A model generated the notes under the pieces. It searched no databases. It saw nothing but the letters and a program-made list of their open reading frames with translations, and was not told the DNA's origin. DNA of 64,000 nt from Alphaproteobacteria bacterium (GTDB taxonomy: Bacteria > Pseudomonadota > Alphaproteobacteria > Micavibrionales > Micavibrionaceae), in the NCBI GenBank assembly GCA_002401695.1, contig NVTV01000001.1, positions 532,483 through 596,482 on the forward strand. Reading direction: 5' to 3'. Numbering within the stretch: the stretch's first letter is position 1; each line of letters opens with the position of its first letter. The translations under genes and the position numbers were made by a program. This document shows positions 9,450-17,359 of this stretch, piece by piece.

Positions 9450-10535
9450 TTATTTCATTGCTTTGGTTTTAGGTGGCATAAAGGGCATCTTCGCCACTTC
9501 TGCCTCGATGTTACGTCCACGCACATTCACGAAAAGGCTTTGCCCTGCATCTGCGTACTCTGTCGGAACATAGCCCTGCCCGATCGAGACACTCAAAGAC
9601 GGCGAGAACCCACCACTGCTGAGCACGCCAATCACTTCATCTTCCAAATTACGAATTTCCGCACCTTCACGCGCGATGCCCTTACCCGTCAACTTAATGC
9701 CAACGCGCTTTTTTGTCACACCACTCTCTTTTTGCGGCAACACCTTATCCGCGCCGATAAAACCAGTATTCGCCTTACCCATAACCCAACCGATGCCAGC
9801 CTCAATCGGTGTGGTCTTACTGTCTATATCATGGCCATACAGGCAATAGCCCATCTCAAGACGCAAAGAATCCCGCGCCGCCAAGCCAATAGGCTCCACC
9901 GCGTCATGGGACAGTAATTTATTCCATAGATCCACCGCATCATCATTTTGAACACTAATTTCAAAACCATCTTCACCCGTATAGCCAACGCGACTGATGA
10001 ACATAGTGTAATCCTTGTACCAAAGGCTCATATACGGGGTATCTGACAGATCAATGCCAAGCACGTCTTTTATAATGCCCTCGGCCTTTGGCCCCTGCAG
10101 AGCCATCAATGCCCAATCATCGAAATGTTTGAATTCAATACCATCGGTTAGATTTTCTTTAATCCACGCAATGTCTTTGTCTTTACAACCCGCATTGATC
10201 ACAAGATGAAATTCATCATCACCCGTTCTGGTGACCATAAGATCATCAATGATGCCGCCCTCTTCATTCATCAAAACGGTGTATTTTGTACGCTTAACAC
10301 CAAGCTTATCATAGGAAGACGGGGTTAAACGCTCTAATAAATCTTGCGCACCCTTGCCTGTAAGACTGACCTGCCCCATATGCGACACATCAAACAGGCC
10401 TGCATTTTCACGCACCCATTCATGTTCTTGTTTGACCCCTAGACCATAATAAAGCGGCATATCATAACCGGCGAACGCGCCCATTTTGGCCGATAACGCG
10501 ACATGCGCGGCATGTAAAGCAGTATGACGTGACAT
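9450..10535 (-). CDS. gcvT: Glycine cleavage system aminomethyltransferase (T protein)
   Basis: Transfers the methylene group from GcvH to tetrahydrofolate with release of ammonia. The start at 10535 (MSRHTALHAAHVALSAKMGAFAGYDMPLYYG) follows AAGGATTACA; a longer reading to 10580 has no ribosome site. Motifs include FDVSHMGQVSLTGK, the catalytic Asp region (LRLEMGYCLYGHDID) and the C-terminal GQGYVP domain. About 361 residues, normal. It is the first gene of the gcvT-gcvH-gcvPA-x-gcvPB operon. I do not see a convincing glycine riboswitch in the roughly 140 bases upstream. Confidence 0.96.
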   Translation of the reverse strand: MSRHTALHAAHVALSAKMGAFAGYDMPLYYGLGVKQEHEWVRENAGLFDVSHMGQVSLTGKGAQDLLERLTPSSYDKLGVKRTKYTVLMNEEGGIIDDLMVTRTGDDEFHLVINAGCKDKDIAWIKENLTDGIEFKHFDDWALMALQGPKAEGIIKDVLGIDLSDTPYMSLWYKDYTMFISRVGYTGEDGFEISVQNDDAVDLWNKLLSHDAVEPIGLAARDSLRLEMGYCLYGHDIDSKTTPIEAGIGWVMGKANTGFIGADKVLPQKESGVTKKRVGIKLTGKGIAREGAEIRNLEDEVIGVLSSGGFSPSLSVSIGQGYVPTEYADAGQSLFVNVRGRNIEAEVAKMPFMPPKTKAMK

Positions 10536-10679
10536 TGTAATCCTTACACATTGTATTAGCGAATACCGCAAACATAGCAAAGTCCCACACTATATTGATA
10601 GAGGGAAAATACGATTCTTAAAAAATATCACCAGAGTCAAATAGAAAGAAAACAGTATCCGATCATTACATCACACAAA

Positions 10680-11438
10680 TTATTGAGGGTGAACCGTAAT
10701 ATCATCACCGCGCTCTGCCACGGCTTGCAAATTCAACACGTTCACAATAGGCAGGCTCACATCAATATAAACCTGAATTTCCTGACCATCCTTGATCAGA
10801 TTATGAACATTGTAATATTTATTGCTAATGTGATAAATTTTACTCCCCTTAAGAGTCCCTCCGACTTTACCAAGAATATATGTTTCCTCACCATAACTAA
10901 CAATACTACAGGCAACGTTAGGTTCCTCGCATTTAGCATCCTCGAAAAGAATTGCTTTAAGCAAAGCGCGCCTGACCTTTGAAAGAAGTATTTCATTGCC
11001 AAAACGCTCATCAAGACGGCTCATTGATAACGCAAAAGTAAGAGCATCAAGATGCGCAAGATGAGATTGCACCAAATATTTATAGGAAACGAGCGCCTCA
11101 TTGACCTCTTCCTTATTATCGGATGTATCAACGATATAGGCGTATTCAGCCATCTCATCCAAAAGCTTTTTTGAAAACGGCATGTAATAATCAGATCTAG
11201 CATAGTAACCACGCATTCTGCTGACATCAAAGTCGAATTGCGTGGAGCCCTTATAAATCTTTTCAACGGCCTCATCATAATATCCTGTATACTGCGCAAG
11301 CGATCTTTGCAGTCTATTAAGTCTGGCAGATGAAGGTTTCTTGGACGCCAAAGAATTAGCTCTTCCCGATTCAGATTGCGCAGAGGCGGCGGGGATACTC
11401 ATCACGAACAAACAACATAAAATAATAGCAAAACGCAT
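10680..11438 (-). CDS. Secreted protein of unknown function
   Basis: 252 residues with a clear Sec signal peptide (MRFAIILCCLFVMSIPAASA, cleavage before QSES). The mature part is mostly helical in its first half (many Tyr and Lys) and has a small beta-like C-terminal region with a Cys pair (KCEEPNVACSI). No domain recognised. It lies between tuf, whose terminator is upstream of this gene, and gcvT, and probably has its own promoter. Likely periplasmic. Confidence 0.75.
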   Translation of the reverse strand: MRFAIILCCLFVMSIPAASAQSESGRANSLASKKPSSARLNRLQRSLAQYTGYYDEAVEKIYKGSTQFDFDVSRMRGYYARSDYYMPFSKKLLDEMAEYAYIVDTSDNKEEVNEALVSYKYLVQSHLAHLDALTFALSMSRLDERFGNEILLSKVRRALLKAILFEDAKCEEPNVACSIVSYGEETYILGKVGGTLKGSKIYHISNKYYNVHNLIKDGQEIQVYIDVSLPIVNVLNLQAVAERGDDITVHPQ

Positions 11439-11522
11439 AATTTGATACTTCCTTTTCTTTCAATATAACACCCATATGGAAAGAGGAAAACAAAAACGTT
11501 ACCTAGAGTGAGAGCATCATAG

Positions 11523-11551
11523 AAAAAGCCCCGCTAAACAGCAGGGCTTTT
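11523..11551 (-). terminator. Rho-independent terminator of tuf
   Basis: On the minus strand a 7-pair stem GCCCTGC/GCGGGGC (one G-U) with loop TGTTTA is followed by TTTTT. It lies about 110 bases past the tuf stop. Confidence 0.8.
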
Positions 11552-11661
11552 AGAATTCATTCCATTATTTATAAAGCAATTTTCTGCTCTGTCAGACGCA
11601 CGTTATGACGTTTAGCACACTAAACAAGTAACGCAGCAGATCAGGAAAAAACGCCTATAAA

Positions 11662-12840
11662 TTACTCAACAATTTTACTAACCACGCCGGCGCCGACTGT
11701 GCGGCCACCTTCACGGATAGCGAAGCGGAGGCCTTCAGTCATCGCGATTGGTGCGATCAATGTAACTTCCATGTTGTTGATGTTATCACCTGGCATCACC
11801 ATTTCGGTGCCGCTTGGCAATGTTACTTCACCTGTCACATCAGTTGTACGGAAGTAGAACTGCGGGCGATATTTTGTAAAGAATGGTGTGTGACGACCAC
11901 CCTCATCTTTGGACAAAATATACGCTTCGGCTGTGAATTTTGTGTGTGGCTTGATTGAACCGGGCTTACAAAGAACCTGGCCACGCTCAATATCTTCACG
12001 CTTTGTACCACGCAGAAGAGCACCAATATTGTCACCAGCTTCACCGCGATCTAGCAGCTTGCGGAACATTTCAACACCTGTACAAACAGTTTTTGTTGTG
12101 TCTCTGATACCAACGATTTCGATCTCATCATTGATGTTCAAAACGCCTTGCTCAATACGACCTGTTGCAACAGTTCCACGACCGGAAATGGAGAACACAT
12201 CTTCAACTGGCATAAGGAAATCTTTATCAACTTCACGCTTTGGCTGAGGAATATATGTATCTACAGCTTCCATCAATTCACGGATTTTGTTCTCGCCAAT
12301 TTCAGGGTCGCGACCTTCAAGAGCAGCAAGCGCTGAACCTGAGATAATTGGAATATCATCGCCAGGGAAATCATAAGACGTTAGAAGCTCACGAATTTCC
12401 ATTTCAACAAGCTCCAAAAGCTCATCATCATCAACTTGGTCAACCTTGTTCATGAAAACAACAAGAGCAGGAACACCAACTTGGCGCGCAAGCAAGATGT
12501 GCTCACGTGTTTGTGGCATCGGGCCGTCTGCTGCATTCACAACAAGAATACCACCATCCATTTGCGCCGCGCCTGTGATCATGTTCTTAACATAGTCAGC
12601 ATGTCCCGGGCAATCAACGTGTGCATAGTGACGTGCATCTGTTTCATATTCAACATGAGCTGTTGAAATCGTGATACCACGCGCTTTTTCTTCAGGCGCA
12701 CCATCGATTTGATCATAGTCCATGAACTCACCGAAATACTTCGTGATCGCCGCTGTCAGCGTCGTTTTACCATGGTCAACGTGACCAATCGTTCCGATAT
12801 TACAATGCGGCTTCGTCCGCTCAAACTTTTCTTTTGACAT
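11662..12840 (-). CDS. tuf: Elongation factor Tu
   Basis: GTPase that delivers aminoacyl-tRNA to the ribosome. The 392 residues include [30 protein letters not shown] and NKVDQVDD, then domains 2 and 3, ending [10 protein letters not shown]. Only one copy is in the window. It is preceded by tRNA-Gly(TCC) on the same strand, a relic of the classic tRNA-tufB arrangement, and followed by its own terminator. Confidence 0.98.
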   Translation of the reverse strand: MSKEKFERTKPHCNIGTIGHVDHGKTTLTAAITKYFGEFMDYDQIDGAPEEKARGITISTAHVEYETDARHYAHVDCPGHADYVKNMITGAAQMDGGILVVNAADGPMPQTREHILLARQVGVPALVVFMNKVDQVDDDELLELVEMEIRELLTSYDFPGDDIPIISGSALAALEGRDPEIGENKIRELMEAVDTYIPQPKREVDKDFLMPVEDVFSISGRGTVATGRIEQGVLNINDEIEIVGIRDTTKTVCTGVEMFRKLLDRGEAGDNIGALLRGTKREDIERGQVLCKPGSIKPHTKFTAEAYILSKDEGGRHTPFFTKYRPQFYFRTTDVTGEVTLPSGTEMVMPGDNINNMEVTLIAPIAMTEGLRFAIREGGRTVGAGVVSKIVE

Positions 12841-12978
12841 GATAATGTCTCCTTAACTATTTAAAAACGCGCCGCATATGGCATAAAAATCAATGCTTTT
12901 ATGTAGGAAACCCGCCGCGCAATGTCAATGGGTTTTTGCGATATTTTGAACTTTTAAGAGAGTATTTCAAAAACAAAT

Positions 12979-13052
12979 TGGAGCGGGCGACCGGGATCGA
13001 ACCGGCATATACAGCTTGGAAGGCTGTCGTTCTACCATTGAACTACGCCCGC
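12979..13052 (-). tRNA. tRNA-Gly (TCC)
   Basis: 74 bases including encoded CCA. Acceptor GCGGGCG pairs with CGCCCGC, discriminator T. The anticodon stem ACAGC/GCTGT encloses the loop CTTCCAA (anticodon TCC, plus-strand 13018-13020), and the T arm is GCCGG-TTCGATC-CCGGT. It lies upstream of tuf. Confidence 0.96.
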
Positions 13053-13116
13053 TTCTCAAATACAGAACTATGGATTATCGGCTTTTAGAGGAAAAATCAA
13101 TATCTTATATTTTTTA

Positions 13117-13494
13117 TTATTCGTCCGCGCCCTCTTCAATCGTCGCGCGTAATTTCGGGATAGCCCGCTGAAAAGCATCATCAAGAAGCGGCACAAGATC
13201 ACCCAAATGAGAAATAGATGTGCCCTCTTCCGCGGCATCTCTCACTCCGTTCTCAATAGCCCCTGCAATCTCTCCTACACCGATAATACCCAAACCATTG
13301 CTGGATGACTTCAATGAATGCGCATTAAAAGAAATAACGTCGCTATCATTATCAGCAACCCCTTTCTTAAGGGCCTCAAGATAAGTGGCCGCGTCCTCTA
13401 GGTAACCATCAACAAGCTCCCCCCAACGCGCCTTAAGAAGGTCCTGCGCCCCCAGTAATATATCCATATCCATGGCATCAAGGTCATAATCCAT
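13117..13494 (-). CDS. Hpt (histidine phosphotransfer) domain protein
   Basis: A single-domain phosphotransfer protein of about 125 residues. The phospho-acceptor is the histidine of FNAHSLKSSSNGLGI (His59 from the preferred start). I chose the ATG at 13494 because AAGGATGCCTTA precedes it; a TTG at 13518 would overlap the upstream receiver gene. It lies immediately after the receiver and the hybrid kinase, all on one strand, so it is the likely shuttle from the hybrid kinase to a distant or adjacent response regulator. Confidence 0.9.
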   Translation of the reverse strand: MDYDLDAMDMDILLGAQDLLKARWGELVDGYLEDAATYLEALKKGVADNDSDVISFNAHSLKSSSNGLGIIGVGEIAGAIENGVRDAAEEGTSISHLGDLVPLLDDAFQRAIPKLRATIEEGADE

Positions 13495-13514
13495 TAAGGC
13501 ATCCTTTTCTAATT

Positions 13515-13931
13515 TCAAGACTGAGCGGCACTATCTTCCTGCGGAATCCATTTATTCAGTTTTTCAAGCAATAACGATTGCCATTTCGGCAGGAAAGACT
13601 CCTTCGGCAAATAATCATCCATGCCCGCCTCTATGCATTTTTCCATATCTCCGTCACGTTGATTAGAGGTAAACGCCAATACAGGAATATGTTTCCACCC
13701 GCCCTTTTTCTCGCGTAACCTAATCTCTTTAGCAGTTTCCAACCCGTTCATCTCCGGCATTTCCCAATCCAGAATAATAAGATCGAAAGAATCAGGATTA
13801 AGCGTCAGCTTATCAATTGCCAAAGCCCCATTATTCACCGACGTCACCTGCAACCCGAAATCCATTAGAATCGCACCCATCATCATCCGATGTGTGTGCT
13901 GATCCTCTACAACCATAACGTGACCGTCCAT
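13515..13931 (-). CDS. Single-domain response regulator (receiver)
   Basis: A CheY-like receiver of 138 residues: acidic pair ED at residues 9-10, phospho-acceptor Asp55 (LIILDWEMPEMNG), Thr88 and Lys110 (YLPKES). There is no output domain, so it acts through protein contact or as a phosphate relay/sink. It sits between the hybrid kinase and the Hpt gene in the same direction. Confidence 0.92.
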   Translation of the reverse strand: MDGHVMVVEDQHTHRMMMGAILMDFGLQVTSVNNGALAIDKLTLNPDSFDLIILDWEMPEMNGLETAKEIRLREKKGGWKHIPVLAFTSNQRDGDMEKCIEAGMDDYLPKESFLPKWQSLLLEKLNKWIPQEDSAAQS

Positions 13932-14063
13932 AACAAAACCACCTAAAATATAATTACATTCAACAAGTTACACCCCTTTGGATTATAGACCAAACAATCA
14001 TGGGATTCTAGAGAAATAAACAGTCAATCAAAAGCCATATCTCCATTGCTATAAAATAAACAA

Positions 14064-16634
14064 TTAATCATTAAATAGATTTTCTTTAATGAAATAATCC
14101 TTAGCAGCCTGATATTTTTCTTCAATTTCCTGAGAAAATGCCTCACGCTCTTCTACCGTTCCATCCTTTAATTTTTGCGCAGCCCCACTTAGCTCGCGCA
14201 TACTCTCTGCCCCGACAACGCCTGCTGTCCCCTTCAATGAGTGCGCAACTTCGACCCAAATTTCATTTTCACCATCAGTACACTGATCTTTCAGTTTTGC
14301 GAGTTGCTCCGCGCCCTGAGACACAAACATAGCAATAATCTCCAAGACAAACTCTTCATCGCCCATCGCATTATTGCGTAGATTATCAAGATTAACGGGA
14401 TCTTCTTCCACAAGTGGTTCAGCCATGACCTCAGGCATCTTTTTTGATGTCTGGGTTTTAACTTCAAATTTAACCCATGGTGCCAGTATTTCTTTGAAAA
14501 TATGAATATTGACCGGCTTGCTGATATAAGCATCCATACCAATAGACAGGCATTTATCTTCATCCTCTGGCATCGCATTCGCTGTCATCGCAACAATCGG
14601 AATCCTCCCCTGTAGAAGATCAGGTAAATTACGAATAGCCACCGTCGCATCATAGCCATTCATTTCCGGCATATGACAGTCCATTAAAACCAAATCATAG
14701 TGGCTGGACTGAACCTCCTTAACCGCTTGCCGTCCATCAGGGGCAATCGTATAATTTTCTATATCCAGTGTACTAAACAACTTTTTCATGAATATCTGAT
14801 TCATGTCATTATCTTCAGCCAGCAAAATACGCACCTTCTTCGCAGGAATAGCGTCTACATTCAACCACCCCTCACGAGAATCCGTTGCATCACGTTTTTT
14901 CTTGTCCGGCAGTTTTTCGACAATACCAAAAGGGACTTCGAACCAAAACGTTGAGCCCTCGCCCTCTACACTTTCGACCCCGACATCACCATCCATAAGT
15001 TCAACAAGCCCCCTGGTAATCGTCAGGCCAAGGCCGGTTCCACCAAATTTACGCGTAATTGACGCATCTGCTTGCGTAAATTTATCAAAGATACTTTTTA
15101 TTTTATCTTTGGGAACACCAATTCCCGTATCAATCACTTCACATCTTAAGCGCACCAAATTATCAAACAGTGTTTCTATCTTAACAATAACCGAAACACT
15201 GCCCTCTACTGTATAGCGAATAGAGTTACTAATCAGGTTTGTTAGAACGCGTGTAAAACGCAATTCATCCCCCAGAGCATAAAGATATTCCACATCAATA
15301 CGACAATATAGGGAAATTCCCTTTTCAGATGCTAAAGGCTGCATACTGTCGACCGTATCACGAATTCTTTTCACTGCATCAAACGCGATACATTCTAACT
15401 GCACCTGTCCGGCCTCGATTTTAGATAGATCCAGAATATCATTCACAATATCCAATAGATTAAAAGACGCTCCCCTGACCAGAGAAAACATCTCCCCGAC
15501 CTCTTCGCTCAATTCATTTTGTTCAATAATTTGCACCATACCGACGATACTGTTCAGCGGCGTACGTAATTCATGAGACATATTGGCCAGAAAATCACTC
15601 TTGTATCGGCTTGACTGTTCTGCTTCTTGCTGCGCTTCTTGCCGCAAGAGAATCTCTGATTGTGCCTGTTCTTGCTCGCGCTTCAACAGCTCCTTGTGAC
15701 GTTCATCTTTCTGACGCTGATAAAAAAGAACAAATATATAAAAAGAAATAATACAAGACAAAGAAAAAACACTCAGAAACGCCCAAATTTCCGGCCACTT
15801 ATTTCTTACAAAATGCCCATCTTTTGCGGAAAAAATAATCCACCATTCTTGCCCGGCTTCCATAAACCTTACCTCATGCGCCATCTGCGCATCGGCAGGA
15901 TGCAGTGAAGATTTAACATTTTTTAAAGTCGGTAAAATACCGTGAAAATTGCCATTCACGCGCACATGGTTTTTCAATGCACTGAAATTCAAAACAGAAA
16001 CAATAATGCCTGTTTGTTTGGGAGCAGAAAGGGCAGAGTCAAATTCTGTTTCAACATATTTAAAACAAATCAGATGCTTTGCAGTCTCCACTTTTTGGTC
16101 TTTGGGAAAGATTAAAACAACTTTCCGGCTATGCCGCGCCGACGCAATAGCCTCTTTATAATAATCATCCATAAAGACACCGCCACGATCAACGTCCAAC
16201 ATACCCCCGTCATGTTCTTTATGAACATTTTTATTAAGCACACTGTAAAATTCACTGACCGTTTCATCATTATTTTTAGCATCAGACAAATAATAAACCG
16301 CGACCATATCCTGATGAATACCAAAAAAAGAACTGATAAACGTAGAAAACGCCCCTTCATCAACAACACTTGATGCAGCAAAAAAAGCATTAAATGCAAT
16401 TGTATCATAAAGATATTCATCCAGATTTGATCTGAACTCTAAAGTATATTGCTCCGAACTATTAATGAAAGTACGGTTCACCTCGTTATGCTGATAGATT
16501 TTCATGACACTGTAAGCAACAAGCGACAAGCCAAAACCCAAGATAAAGACAACCAATGGCGATAAATATGTCATCGTATCCCGGCAAATTAACGTCTTAA
16601 TTTTTTGAATTTTTTCTGACATAGTAAATGACAT
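14064..16634 (-). CDS. Hybrid sensor histidine kinase with receiver and Hpt domains
   Basis: Membrane sensor with two membrane helices around an extracytoplasmic domain of about 230 residues. Residue numbers here count from an upstream ATG at 16664. The order is TM 33-55, a CHASE-like or dCache-like sensor domain about 65-285, TM 292-314, a short coiled coil, HisKA with His364 (NMSHELRTPLNSIVG), HATPase with N480, DTGIG and GTGLGL, a receiver with Asp662 (VLMDCHMPEMNG), and a C-terminal Hpt with His808 (VAHSLKGTAGVVG). I prefer the ATG at 16634, which has GGAGG upstream at a somewhat long distance; MSEK at 16622 is another option. The ligand is unknown. Confidence 0.93.
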   Translation of the reverse strand: MSFTMSEKIQKIKTLICRDTMTYLSPLVVFILGFGLSLVAYSVMKIYQHNEVNRTFINSSEQYTLEFRSNLDEYLYDTIAFNAFFAASSVVDEGAFSTFISSFFGIHQDMVAVYYLSDAKNNDETVSEFYSVLNKNVHKEHDGGMLDVDRGGVFMDDYYKEAIASARHSRKVVLIFPKDQKVETAKHLICFKYVETEFDSALSAPKQTGIIVSVLNFSALKNHVRVNGNFHGILPTLKNVKSSLHPADAQMAHEVRFMEAGQEWWIIFSAKDGHFVRNKWPEIWAFLSVFSLSCIISFYIFVLFYQRQKDERHKELLKREQEQAQSEILLRQEAQQEAEQSSRYKSDFLANMSHELRTPLNSIVGMVQIIEQNELSEEVGEMFSLVRGASFNLLDIVNDILDLSKIEAGQVQLECIAFDAVKRIRDTVDSMQPLASEKGISLYCRIDVEYLYALGDELRFTRVLTNLISNSIRYTVEGSVSVIVKIETLFDNLVRLRCEVIDTGIGVPKDKIKSIFDKFTQADASITRKFGGTGLGLTITRGLVELMDGDVGVESVEGEGSTFWFEVPFGIVEKLPDKKKRDATDSREGWLNVDAIPAKKVRILLAEDNDMNQIFMKKLFSTLDIENYTIAPDGRQAVKEVQSSHYDLVLMDCHMPEMNGYDATVAIRNLPDLLQGRIPIVAMTANAMPEDEDKCLSIGMDAYISKPVNIHIFKEILAPWVKFEVKTQTSKKMPEVMAEPLVEEDPVNLDNLRNNAMGDEEFVLEIIAMFVSQGAEQLAKLKDQCTDGENEIWVEVAHSLKGTAGVVGAESMRELSGAAQKLKDGTVEEREAFSQEIEEKYQAAKDYFIKENLFND

Positions 16635-16802
16635 ATTTTTTATATAGCCTCCACACAAAGCCATGCAACTCTAAAGTGTTTTCAAAAAAAGCATAGTGTT
16701 ATTTTACAGCCGCACATTTCCAAACACCTCAATTATTTTGTTGACCAAGTGTTCTATAACCATTACTTAGAAGGCATAAATCAAATTACTTATGTTGATT
16801 AT

Positions 16803-16878
16803 AGGGGTGTAGCTCAGTTGGTAGAGCATCGGATTCCAAATCCGACGGTCCCGGGTTCGAGTCCTGGCGCCCCTGCCA
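16803..16878 (+). tRNA. tRNA-Trp (CCA)
   Basis: Good cloverleaf. Acceptor AGGGGTG/CGCCCCT, D arm GCTC/GAGC, anticodon stem TCGGA/TCCGA with loop TTCCAAA (anticodon CCA at 16836-16838), T arm CCGGG-TTCGAGT-CCTGG with a closing G-U pair, discriminator G and encoded CCA. In many bacteria this tRNA sits between tuf and secE; here it is about 4 kb upstream of tuf on the other strand. Confidence 0.95.
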
Positions 16879-16934
16879 CTTTCAGAGAATTGCTACTTCC
16901 GTAATAAGGTCATAATAAGGTTTAGAAGATAATT

Positions 16935-17010
16935 TGCATTCCAGAATAGCTCAAGCTGGTAGAACAATTGATTTGTAATCATGAAGTTAGAGTCCGTGTT
17001 ACGGGCACCA
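16935..17010 (+). pseudogene. Decayed tRNA-Thr(TGT)-like unit
   Basis: The stretch keeps tRNA landmarks in order: AATAGCTCAAGCTGGTAGAACAA (D arm), GATTTGTAATCA (anticodon loop TTTGTAA, TGT), a decayed T loop TTAGAGTCC and a terminal GGGCACCA. The acceptor strands no longer pair, the anticodon stem has mismatches, and about 7 bases are missing between the anticodon and T arms. It cannot fold into a normal tRNA, so I call it a tRNA pseudogene derived from tRNA-Thr. Confidence 0.5.
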
Positions 17011-17033
17011 TCCCCCCCCCACTTTTAAAATGT

Positions 17034-17109
17034 TGAGATATAGACAAGTGGATAAAACACCGGTTTTTTAGTATCGACATCTTTGGTTCAAATCCAAGTA
17101 CCCCCACCA
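17034..17109 (+). pseudogene. Second decayed tRNA-like unit, possibly Lys-like
   Basis: It ends with a plausible T arm (TTTGG-TTCAAAT-CCAAG), then TACCCCC, A and CCA, exactly as a tRNA 3' half. The D arm is only vaguely preserved (GTGGATAAAACACCGG). The anticodon loop region is a T-run (TTTTTTAG), so TTT is only a guess. No 5' strand pairs with TACCCCC. Confidence 0.4.
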
Positions 17110-17174
17110 TTTCCCTCAATCTGCACCACACTTTATTATTTTGAGTTGTAAATACACCCTTTTATTTGTAAGAG

Positions 17175-17183
17175 TTATCCACA
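17175..17183 (+). other. Single perfect DnaA-box-like 9-mer
   Basis: TTATCCACA lies in the non-coding stretch between the decayed tRNAs and the RTX terminator. It stands alone and could be chance; no cluster of boxes or AT-rich unwinding element is evident. The rest of 17110-17300 shows nothing else I can support. Confidence 0.25.
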
Positions 17184-17304
17184 GTGGTTATACAATAAAC
17201 AACTGTAAATGCCCGCAGCCGAGTAGGGAAGTTAAACCAACGAGAATTTATTCCTAAATAAATATGTGATAATGTATCTTATGGTAAATTTAACGCAGTA
17301 TGCA

Positions 17305-17338
17305 TAAAAAGAGCATGGAATTTAAAGCCCCATGCTCT
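17305..17338 (-). terminator. Rho-independent terminator of the RTX operon
   Basis: On the minus strand an 8-pair perfect stem GAGCATGG/CCATGCTC with an 11-base loop is followed by TTTTT. It lies about 20 bases past the stop of the giant RTX gene. Confidence 0.85.
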
Positions 17339-17359
17339 GAATAATTCAAATGTAATCTG

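Noticed and set aside
10536..10679. Possible glycine riboswitch upstream of gcvT
   Set aside because: The conserved aptamer core sequences are not visible in this short leader.
17175..17183. Replication origin suggested by one DnaA box
   Set aside because: A single box without a cluster, dnaA/repC neighbours or unwinding region is not evidence of an origin.
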